Assembly: GCA_002373595.1 (NCBI GenBank) | Contig: DFKT01000029.1 | Location: forward strand, 1-23,858 | Origin: Lachnospiraceae bacterium UBA3638 | GTDB taxonomy: Bacteria > Bacillota > Clostridia > Lachnospirales > Lachnospiraceae | Direction of reading: 5' to 3' | Length of the DNA: 23,858 nucleotides | Shown: piece after piece, positions 14,020 to 19,773 of the stretch | How positions within the stretch are numbered: position 1 is the first letter of the stretch | Layout of the letters: every line of letters begins with the position of its first letter | The notes under the pieces: generated by a model | Told to the model about the DNA's origin: nothing | Database searches by the model: none | The model's input: the letters and a program-made list of their open reading frames with translations, nothing else | Made by a program: the position numbers and the translations under genes

Positions 14020-15234
14020 TCACTGAATTTTGATCTTTTTACAGAGCCTGTCAGAATACCGTTCTATCGTTGTATTCATTAAAATCGCGCATCCAAGCAC
14101 AATTGCGATCATTATTACCTGGCTTATAACTGCCGCCGCGAGGTAGTTTCCCGTCTTATCAACGAGAGGTTTCAGAATAGGAGCCCAGAAATCTTCCATC
14201 AGGAACATGTGAACAAGATATATCGAGTAACATATTTTTCCGAAAAAGAGCGGGATCTTTGAAGCAAGAACCTTATTTGTTCCTGCATATCCGCCTACAA
14301 GCAAGCCTCCCATGATAAGGAATGCTCCGAACGATCTGATCGCCATATCTCCTCCTGCGGGAAGATGATCGCACAGAACCTTAAGCGGTGCAAAAAGAGG
14401 CGGTATGAGTCCCCGGTCCCTGAGCGGATATCCTCCGAAGTAGCCTCCGATCACGATAAGCAGCCATTTTGCGATCGCTAAAAACTTTTTATCCTTCAGA
14501 TACTTCCCGGGAATGATCTTTGAGAGCCTTCCGTATTCGGTCAGATCCGCAAGCAGGACTCCGAAGAAGAAGCCCATGAATTTGACATTGATCTTGATGC
14601 TCGCAAATGCAAGTATGAGGTACAAAACCGGGATAAACCTTGACTTCCTGCTATCCATAAATGCGATAAGTATCGCGATCCAAAATCCGAAAAGCAGATA
14701 GTGAAGTGTCCAGTATTCTCCGGTAAGAGTGATATCCTCATATATCCATGTAAATACTAATCCGTGGCTGAATATTCCGTAGAAGCTGTATCTGTCCTGT
14801 TTTTCAATATACTGCGCAAAGATCTTTGCAGCTCCGCTGTTGATAAAATAGTGCAAAAATGCCGCAACAAATGCGGGGATCATCAGTCTGGGATAACGTT
14901 TTAAAGTCATAGTCCCGATCTTTTCCCTGAAGTTCGGTTTGTCCTCCGCTCCAAAGACTGCTTTTGCCGCAAGAAATCCCGTAACAGTAAAGAATATGCA
15001 TACCCAGAAGTTACCGTTTACGAGTATGAGCAGAGGGTCGTTGGATATCCGGAGCTCTGCGTTGCCGGACAGCATCTTTACCGCAGGATCGCCGTTTATC
15101 ACAGCTGGAAAAGACGATATCAGGAGGTGACATATAAAGACTCCGAGGCATGCTATACCTTTGAGTCCGTCTATCCACGCGGTTCTCTCCGATGCAGAGG
15201 TCGTATTTGTTTTTTTGCCGGATACATCACTCAT
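14020..15234 (-). CDS. Acyltransferase-3 family integral membrane protein
   Basis: A 404-aa membrane O-acyltransferase of the OatA/OafA-like acyltransferase-3 family. The opening WIDGLKGIACLGVFICHLL (20-38) has the conserved helix 1 with the family histidine (H36). The RYPRLMIPA segment (113-121) is the typical R-x-x-R/P motif. About ten hydrophobic helices follow, ending with IPLFFGKICYSIYLVHMFLME (the usual late SxxxYLxH motif). The first 18 residues are polar and cytoplasmic. There is no attached SGNH esterase domain, so acyl transfer to a glycan or other surface polymer is the expected role; the substrate cannot be read from the sequence. It starts 36 nt after the rsmA stop, with only a weak GAGAG 11 nt before ATG, and is probably co-transcribed with rsmA. 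Confidence 0.88.
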   Translation of the reverse strand: MSDVSGKKTNTTSASERTAWIDGLKGIACLGVFICHLLISSFPAVINGDPAVKMLSGNAELRISNDPLLILVNGNFWVCIFFTVTGFLAAKAVFGAEDKPNFREKIGTMTLKRYPRLMIPAFVAAFLHYFINSGAAKIFAQYIEKQDRYSFYGIFSHGLVFTWIYEDITLTGEYWTLHYLLFGFWIAILIAFMDSRKSRFIPVLYLILAFASIKINVKFMGFFFGVLLADLTEYGRLSKIIPGKYLKDKKFLAIAKWLLIVIGGYFGGYPLRDRGLIPPLFAPLKVLCDHLPAGGDMAIRSFGAFLIMGGLLVGGYAGTNKVLASKIPLFFGKICYSIYLVHMFLMEDFWAPILKPLVDKTGNYLAAAVISQVIMIAIVLGCAILMNTTIERYSDRLCKKIKIQ

Positions 15235-15270
15235 TTGCTTTTTTACTCTCTGTTCCGTATTGCAGGTGGA

Positions 15271-16107
15271 TCATTTTTTCAGCAGATCGCTCAGCTGCGC
15301 AAACTGCTCCACGCTAAGCGTCTCTCCCCTGGTCTGTTCGGGGAGGTCCATCTTTTTCAGAGCTTCATATACCTGCTCCCTGGATATACCCAACGCAGGC
15401 ATTCCGATCACTCCGTTAGCCAAAGTCTTCCTCCTGTGATTAAAGGAAGCCCTGATGAGATCAAACATAAATCCGGGGTCTGCAGGCTTGCACGGTGCAT
15501 CGTCATATCTTACCATTCTTACTACGGCACTTCCGACTTCCGGCCTGGGAATAAAACATCCCGGGGAAACATTCAGCACTATCTCGGGATCCGAGTAATA
15601 CTGAACCGCCAGAGTAAGTGCTCCGTAATCCTTCCCGCCGGGCTTTGCACACATCCTGTCCGCAACTTCCCTCTGGACCATTACGGTAATGCTCTCCGTC
15701 GGCAGCTCTCTCTCGAGCAGATTCATGATGATCGGGGTCGTAATGTAGTATGGGAGATTGGCAACGACCTTAAACGATCCTGCACCTTCTTCCCTGAGAA
15801 GAGAAGCGATATCAACCTTTAATACATCATCGTTTACGATCCTTACATTCGAATACTCCGCAAGAGTCTCTCCGAGTATCGGGATCAGCGTATCGTCTAT
15901 CTCTATCGCGATGACCTTCCTCGCCCTCTGAGCAAGGATCCTTGTAAGTGCGCCGAGTCCCGGGCCTATCTCAAGCACGGTATCATCCGGTCCCACATCT
16001 GCAGCATCCGCTATACCGTTTAAGATATTTCCGTCGATCAGAAAGTTCTGCCCGAACTTTTTCTTTATCTTAAATTCGTATTTTTTAATCAGATCCGTGG
16101 TTTCCAT
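15271..16107 (-). CDS. rsmA: 16S rRNA (A1518/A1519) dimethyltransferase RsmA/KsgA
   Basis: A 278-aa S-adenosylmethionine-dependent enzyme that dimethylates two adjacent adenines near the 3' end of 16S rRNA during small-subunit maturation. The ATG at 16107 gives the normal family length. The frame extends to 16182 but the extra 25 residues have no counterpart. Seen: KKKFGQNFLID (16-26), motif I LEIGPGLGALT (45-55), AIEID acidic motif (67-71), NDDVL (92-96), catalytic NLPYYI (117-122) and FNHRRKT near the C-terminus. The start has no real Shine-Dalgarno: AGG abuts ATG, and the best promoter ends only about 7 nt upstream, so the mRNA may be leaderless. The acyltransferase gene follows at 36 nt. 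Confidence 0.96.
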   Translation of the reverse strand: METTDLIKKYEFKIKKKFGQNFLIDGNILNGIADAADVGPDDTVLEIGPGLGALTRILAQRARKVIAIEIDDTLIPILGETLAEYSNVRIVNDDVLKVDIASLLREEGAGSFKVVANLPYYITTPIIMNLLERELPTESITVMVQREVADRMCAKPGGKDYGALTLAVQYYSDPEIVLNVSPGCFIPRPEVGSAVVRMVRYDDAPCKPADPGFMFDLIRASFNHRRKTLANGVIGMPALGISREQVYEALKKMDLPEQTRGETLSVEQFAQLSDLLKK

Positions 16108-16114
16108 CCTAAAT

Positions 16115-16143
16115 AATTTATCATAACTTGACAGCACTCTCAA
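16115..16143 (-). promoter_or_regulatory. Promoter of rsmA (predicted leaderless start)
   Basis: On the minus strand TTGAGA (16138-16143), a 17-nt spacer and TAAATT (16115-16120). The expected start site, about 7 nt past the -10, is at 16108-16109, one or two bases before the rsmA ATG. The site overlaps the divergent cellulase promoter (16128-16155). Confidence 0.6.
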
Positions 16144-16155
16144 TACATTTAAAAT
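16128..16155 (+). promoter_or_regulatory. Promoter of the GH5 cellulase gene
   Basis: A perfect TTGACA (16128-16133), a 16-nt spacer and TAAAAT (16150-16155). The leader of about 35 nt contains a small CCGC-AAAC-GCGG hairpin (16166-16177) and an AAGGAG 7 nt before the ATG at 16197. The -35 box lies inside the divergent rsmA promoter. Confidence 0.72.
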
Positions 16156-16196
16156 ATTAGATAGTCCGCAAACGCGGCACATTTAAGGAGCGTATA

Positions 16197-17528
16197 ATGA
16201 AAAAGCATTACTCAGCATCAACCTGTAAAAAGATCCTTACTCTCACACTTGTCGCATCGCTTATGGTTTCCGGCCTCACCGGCTGCGGAAAAAAAGATGC
16301 TACGGCGGAGCAGGTCTACGCTCTCACTGAGAAAGTGGGCGCGCTCGAGCAGCGTATAAATGATCTCGAAGAGCAGAACGAAGAGCTCAGAGAATCTCTC
16401 GAAAACAATAAAGAAAACGAAGACATAAAAGAATCCGCATCTTCGGATGAGAAGGATAAGGAAAAAGAATCATCCAAGGATGATGAGAAAAAAGATCAGA
16501 GCGCCGATTCGCAGAAGGATGATCAGAGCAGTGATCAGAATTCTTCTTCCGGCAAAGACTCTGACAAACCTGCATCATCCGGAAATATCACCACCGGCAC
16601 GGGCAGCGATTTCCGTGAGAAGCACGGCGCTCTCTCAGTAAGTTCAGACGGAAAGCTGATTGATAAGAACGGAGACATCATACAGCTCTACGGTATGTCG
16701 ACTCATGGTCTGTCATGGTTTCCGCAGTATGTTGACGAAAACGCTTTCAGAACTCTCCGCGACGATTGGGGTGCAAACTGCGTCAGACTTGCAATGTACA
16801 CCGAAGAATATGGCGGATACTGCAGCGGCGGTAATCAGGGCGAGCTCAAAAATCTCGTCAGAAACGGTGTAAATCACGCTACGAATCTCGGAATGTATGT
16901 CATCGTCGACTGGCATATCCTCAGCGACAACGATCCCCGCAGACATACGGAAGAAGCAAAAGCCTTCTTTAATGAATTCACTCAGAACTACGGCGGATAT
17001 TCCAATATCCTCTATGAGATATGTAATGAGCCCAACGGCGGAACAGACTGGAATGCTATAAAGGAATATGCAAATGAGGTCATCCCCGTCATCAGAGCAA
17101 ACGATCCCGATGCGGTCATCATCGTGGGAACTCCGACCTGGTGTCAGGAGCCCGACAAGCCGCTCGCCGATCCTCTTCCCTATGACAATATCCTCTATGC
17201 AGTACACTTCTACTCTGCTACGCATCAGGACGATCTCTACAACCGTGTAAAGCAGTGTGCGGATTCCAAGCTTCCTATGTTCATCAGCGAATTCGGAATC
17301 TGTGACGCTTCAGGTAACGGTGCTCTCGATCTGAACTGGGCGAAGAAGTGGCTGGAAATGTGCGACAGCTATGGCATCAGCTATATCAATTGGAACCTTG
17401 CCAATAAATCCGAGAGTTCATCCGCGATATCCTCTTCGTGTTCCAAGACTTCGGGATGGAGTGAGAATGAATTATCCGAATCAGGAAAATGGATAAGAAA
17501 ATGGTTCAGAAGTAAATCGGGACTGTGA
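16197..17528 (+). CDS. Surface lipoprotein endoglucanase, GH5 family, with N-terminal coiled coil
   Basis: A 443-aa predicted cellulase (endo-1,4-beta-glucanase). Residues 1-30 are a lipoprotein signal: basic MKKHY, hydrophobic LTLTLVASLMVSG, lipobox LTGC with Cys30 as the lipidated residue. Residues 38-72 are a heptad coiled coil (VYALTEKVGALEQRINDLEE...), then a Ser/Asp/Lys/Glu-rich flexible linker to about 135. The GH5 barrel (about 145-440) shows acid/base E278 in ICNEPNGG, H337 in AVHFYS, nucleophile E365 in MFISEFGICD, and WHILSDNDP near 239. It looks like the GH5_2 type. It is anchored by lipid rather than a dockerin or carbohydrate-binding module, so it likely acts at the cell surface, perhaps as an oligomer through the coiled coil. 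AAGGAG precedes the ATG. It is monocistronic, with its own promoter and terminator. Confidence 0.94.
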   Translation: MKKHYSASTCKKILTLTLVASLMVSGLTGCGKKDATAEQVYALTEKVGALEQRINDLEEQNEELRESLENNKENEDIKESASSDEKDKEKESSKDDEKKDQSADSQKDDQSSDQNSSSGKDSDKPASSGNITTGTGSDFREKHGALSVSSDGKLIDKNGDIIQLYGMSTHGLSWFPQYVDENAFRTLRDDWGANCVRLAMYTEEYGGYCSGGNQGELKNLVRNGVNHATNLGMYVIVDWHILSDNDPRRHTEEAKAFFNEFTQNYGGYSNILYEICNEPNGGTDWNAIKEYANEVIPVIRANDPDAVIIVGTPTWCQEPDKPLADPLPYDNILYAVHFYSATHQDDLYNRVKQCADSKLPMFISEFGICDASGNGALDLNWAKKWLEMCDSYGISYINWNLANKSESSSAISSSCSKTSGWSENELSESGKWIRKWFRSKSGL

Positions 17529-17547
17529 TCCGGCAATACGTACCAAA

Positions 17548-17571
17548 AAGCCCTCGGAAAACCGGGGGCTT
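17548..17571. terminator. Bidirectional terminator between cellulase and arginase-like gene
   Basis: AAGCCCTCGG (17548-17557), loop AAAA, CCGGGGGCTT (17562-17571), with one wobble pair. On the plus strand it is followed by TTTTT (17574-17578); on the minus strand by TTTTT (17545-17549). The TAA stop of the minus-strand gene (17570-17572) lies inside the stem. Confidence 0.9.
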
Positions 17572-18388
17572 AATTTTTCATATATTTCAGTATGCACTTC
17601 ATTATATCCAGATCAGATCTTATTCCGAGCGTTTCTGCTATGTGATACTTTTCCGGAGAGGGATTGGGAAGCCCTCCGCAAATATCCGCTCCGATTATCC
17701 CATGACCTTTACATACGGTATCTATGATCGATAAGAGCCTGTCCATGCTTACGGATCCCTGGTCCCAGTTCGTAAGAACATACTTTTCGGAAAGTATATC
17801 CTTGTCCACGGAAATATAGCGAGGGAGAGGATTCCCGCCACTCGATGCCAGCCTCCCGTTTATCTTCGTATAAATCTCCTCTATAGGATCTTTCGATATC
17901 ATCGCCTCACTGATGCATACCAGTCTTTCATCTCTCTTAAGATCCTCAGATAGTTCGCTGATAGCGCTCTCCGGAGGACCGATCATTATCAGCCTCTTCA
18001 GATTCTGATCTTCCTGAAGCACTTCCTCCGCCCAATCACCGCAGCTGAGCAGTCCCTCAAACATCGGTGGTTTCATGTCAGTATGATGATCAAAAAAGAC
18101 CAGCTCATACGGCTCATCTATCATCGAAGTAAAGATCCGCGACATATAATGATAATTTCCCGAATCAATAAAATGGATCCCTCTATGACCATAAGGAGCA
18201 AGCCTTTCTCTTATCTTCTCCTCCGCAGCTTCATCGCAGTACATATCCGTCCCGCAGATATCCGTCATATCGATCACAGCCGGTCTCTCTTTGGGGAATC
18301 CGGTCTCTGCGCATATCTTTTCGGGCATTTCGGCCGGATAGATATCGGTAAATCTCAATATGATATTTTTAAGTTCTGTCGCACTCAT
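17570..18388 (-). CDS. Divergent arginase-superfamily (ureohydrolase-fold) protein
   Basis: A 272-aa protein. The order of metal-site motifs follows the arginase/agmatinase fold: SGNYH with H80 (place of GGDH), FFDHHTDM with D100/H102/D104 (place of DAHxD), and SVDKDIL with D195/D197 (place of SxDxD). So all six usual Mn ligands have a counterpart. The later GADICGGLPNP segment lacks the glutamate that canonical members have before NP (DIVExNP), which suggests a different substrate. It might hydrolyse a guanidino or formimino compound, but the substrate cannot be stated. No signal peptide. The start at ATG 18388 has no Shine-Dalgarno, and a perfect TATAAT ends 6 nt before it, predicting a leaderless mRNA. 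It is divergent from the ytr-like operon. Confidence 0.75.
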   Translation of the reverse strand: MSATELKNIILRFTDIYPAEMPEKICAETGFPKERPAVIDMTDICGTDMYCDEAAEEKIRERLAPYGHRGIHFIDSGNYHYMSRIFTSMIDEPYELVFFDHHTDMKPPMFEGLLSCGDWAEEVLQEDQNLKRLIMIGPPESAISELSEDLKRDERLVCISEAMISKDPIEEIYTKINGRLASSGGNPLPRYISVDKDILSEKYVLTNWDQGSVSMDRLLSIIDTVCKGHGIIGADICGGLPNPSPEKYHIAETLGIRSDLDIMKCILKYMKN

Positions 18389-18394
18389 ACAGAC

Positions 18395-18403
18395 ATTATA
18401 ACA
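18395..18403 (-). promoter_or_regulatory. Extended -10 promoter of the arginase-like gene
   Basis: On the minus strand TGT-TATAAT (TATAAT at 18395-18400, TG at 18402-18403) is a perfect extended -10. The -35 position (about 18418-18423, GAGAAC) is poor. Six bases separate it from the ATG at 18388, so transcription should start at or next to the start codon. The upstream part of the site overlaps the divergent GntR promoter. Confidence 0.65.
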
Positions 18404-18410
18404 AAAAGTG

Positions 18411-18439
18411 TTGACAAGTTCTCTGATCGGGTGTATTTT
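18411..18439 (+). promoter_or_regulatory. Promoter of the GntR-ABC operon
   Basis: A perfect TTGACA (18411-18416), a 17-nt spacer and TATTTT (18434-18439). The start site should be near 18446, just before the YtrA-like operator (18452-18476), so repressor binding would block early elongation or promoter escape. Confidence 0.72.
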
Positions 18440-18451
18440 GTATTTGTTTCG

Positions 18452-18476
18452 AGTGTATTAGTTGTCTTAATACACT
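18452..18476. promoter_or_regulatory. YtrA-type GntR operator (perfect inverted repeat)
   Basis: Arms AGTGTATTA (18452-18460) and TAATACACT (18468-18476) are perfect 9-bp inverted copies with a 7-nt spacer. Written as AGTGTA-N13-TACACT, it has the same half-sites and spacing I recall for the B. subtilis YtrA operator. It sits between the predicted start site and the AAAGGAG of the GntR gene, the expected place for autorepression. A further single half-site (GTGTATT, 18431-18437) overlaps the -10 region. Confidence 0.85.
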
Positions 18477-18499
18477 TAATATTACGAAAGGAGAAAGCC

Positions 18500-18874
18500 A
18501 TGATACTTATCGACTATAGAGATAAACGCCCTCTGTATGAGCAGGTCGGAGAGAAGCTGATCGGCCTCATCGTAAACGGCGCTCTGTCTCCCGATGAAAA
18601 GCTTCCGTCTGTCAGAAACCTGGCCATGGATCTGTCTGTTAATCCCAATACGATCCAGCGTGCTTATTCTCAGCTTGAACAGGAAGGATATATCTATACC
18701 GTATCCGGCCGTGGAAATTTCGTAAGTAATCCCGACAGCTGGAGAAAGGATCATATGTCTGCAGCACTCTCTGCACTTGAGGAAGCACTTACCGGAGCTT
18801 ACGAAGCAGGTATCGACAAAGACCAGGTATTATCTGCGCTTGAAAAAATATATAAAGGAGGGCGCAATAAATGA
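18500..18874 (+). CDS. ytrA: GntR-family transcriptional repressor, YtrA subfamily
   Basis: A 124-aa regulator. The winged helix-turn-helix spans about residues 10-75: DKRPLYEQVGEKLIGLIVNG, LPSVRNLAMDLSVNPNTIQR as the recognition region and EGYIYTVSGRGNFV as the wing. After it there are only about 50 helical residues, with no ligand-binding domain, which is the mark of the YtrA subfamily. The start at ATG 18500 is set by AAAGGAG 6 nt upstream; an in-frame extension upstream to 18083 is not genic. The stop overlaps the ABC ATPase start in ATGA (18871-18874). It probably represses its own operon through the inverted repeat at 18452-18476. In B. subtilis YtrA responds to cell-wall-active antibiotics; whether this one does is unknown. 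Confidence 0.92.
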   Translation: MILIDYRDKRPLYEQVGEKLIGLIVNGALSPDEKLPSVRNLAMDLSVNPNTIQRAYSQLEQEGYIYTVSGRGNFVSNPDSWRKDHMSAALSALEEALTGAYEAGIDKDQVLSALEKIYKGGRNK

Positions 18875-19773
18875 TAGAGATTAAAAACGTCAAAAAATCC
18901 TTCGGCGACATAAATGCTCTGTCCGGTATCTCCCTTAATATCGCAGACGGACGCGTTTTCGGACTCGTAGGAACCAACGGAGCCGGAAAGAGTACACTTC
19001 TCAGATGTCTCTCCGGAATATACCGCCCCGACGAAGGAGAGATCCTCGTTGACGGAGAGCCCGTTTATGAAAATGTAAATGCTAAGCAGAAGATCTTCTT
19101 CATATCGGACGACCAGTACTTCTTCCCCAACAGCACTCCCTTCGAGATGATGAAGTACTATGAGACTTTCTACCCCTCATTTGACAGGGAGAGATTCTTA
19201 AGACTAATGGAGATCTTAAAACTTGATCCTAAGCGCAGGACCAACACCTTCTCCAAGGGTATGAAAAAACAAGTCTCCATCCTCTACGGAATATCCGCAG
19301 GAACCAAATACTTCCTCTGCGATGAGACCTTCGACGGACTGGATCCCGTTATCCGTCAGGCAGTAAAGAGACTCTTCATCCAGGAGATGGAGGATAAGCA
19401 GATGACCCCCATCATCGCATCCCACAATCTCCGTGAGCTCGAGGATATCTGCGAGCATGTCGGACTCCTTCATCAGGGAGGCATACTCCTCTCGGAGGAT
19501 CTCGACGATATGAAGCTCGGAATATTTAAGATACAGATCGTATTCAAAGATGCAGCGGATTATGAGAGTATTGCCACCTCCTTCAAGGTACTTGCCGATG
19601 AGCAGCGCGGCTCTCTCCATACACTCACTCTGCGCGGTACCAAGCCTCAGATAGAGACTGCCGTAAGCGCTCTGGAGCCTGTATTCTTTGAGATCCTTCC
19701 TCTTACACTTGAGGAAATATTTATAAGTGAAACGGAGGTGCTTGGATATGACTTCAAAAATCTCACTCTTTAA
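18871..19773 (+). CDS. ABC transporter ATP-binding protein (YtrB-like)
   Basis: A 300-aa nucleotide-binding subunit. Seen: Walker A GLVGTNGAGKST (31-42), Q82 after ISDD as the Q-loop, a signature FSKGMKKQ (127-134) in the form typical of YtrB/EcsA-type ATPases rather than LSGGQ, Walker B YFLCDE (147-152), D-loop GLD (156-158) and switch histidine H185 in IIASHN. Residues after about 210 form a C-terminal extension with beta strands. Its ATG overlaps the GntR stop by 4 nt and its end overlaps the permease start by 26 nt, so all three are coupled. It energises the adjacent permease at the cytoplasmic membrane, probably an exporter or a cell-envelope antibiotic-response transporter. Confidence 0.95.
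   Translation: MIEIKNVKKSFGDINALSGISLNIADGRVFGLVGTNGAGKSTLLRCLSGIYRPDEGEILVDGEPVYENVNAKQKIFFISDDQYFFPNSTPFEMMKYYETFYPSFDRERFLRLMEILKLDPKRRTNTFSKGMKKQVSILYGISAGTKYFLCDETFDGLDPVIRQAVKRLFIQEMEDKQMTPIIASHNLRELEDICEHVGLLHQGGILLSEDLDDMKLGIFKIQIVFKDAADYESIATSFKVLADEQRGSLHTLTLRGTKPQIETAVSALEPVFFEILPLTLEEIFISETEVLGYDFKNLTL

Noticed and set aside
18083..18499. In-frame extension of the GntR gene upstream of 18500
   Set aside because: It would cross the divergent promoter, the operator and the arginase-like gene; AAAGGAG and the conserved N-terminus set the start at 18500.
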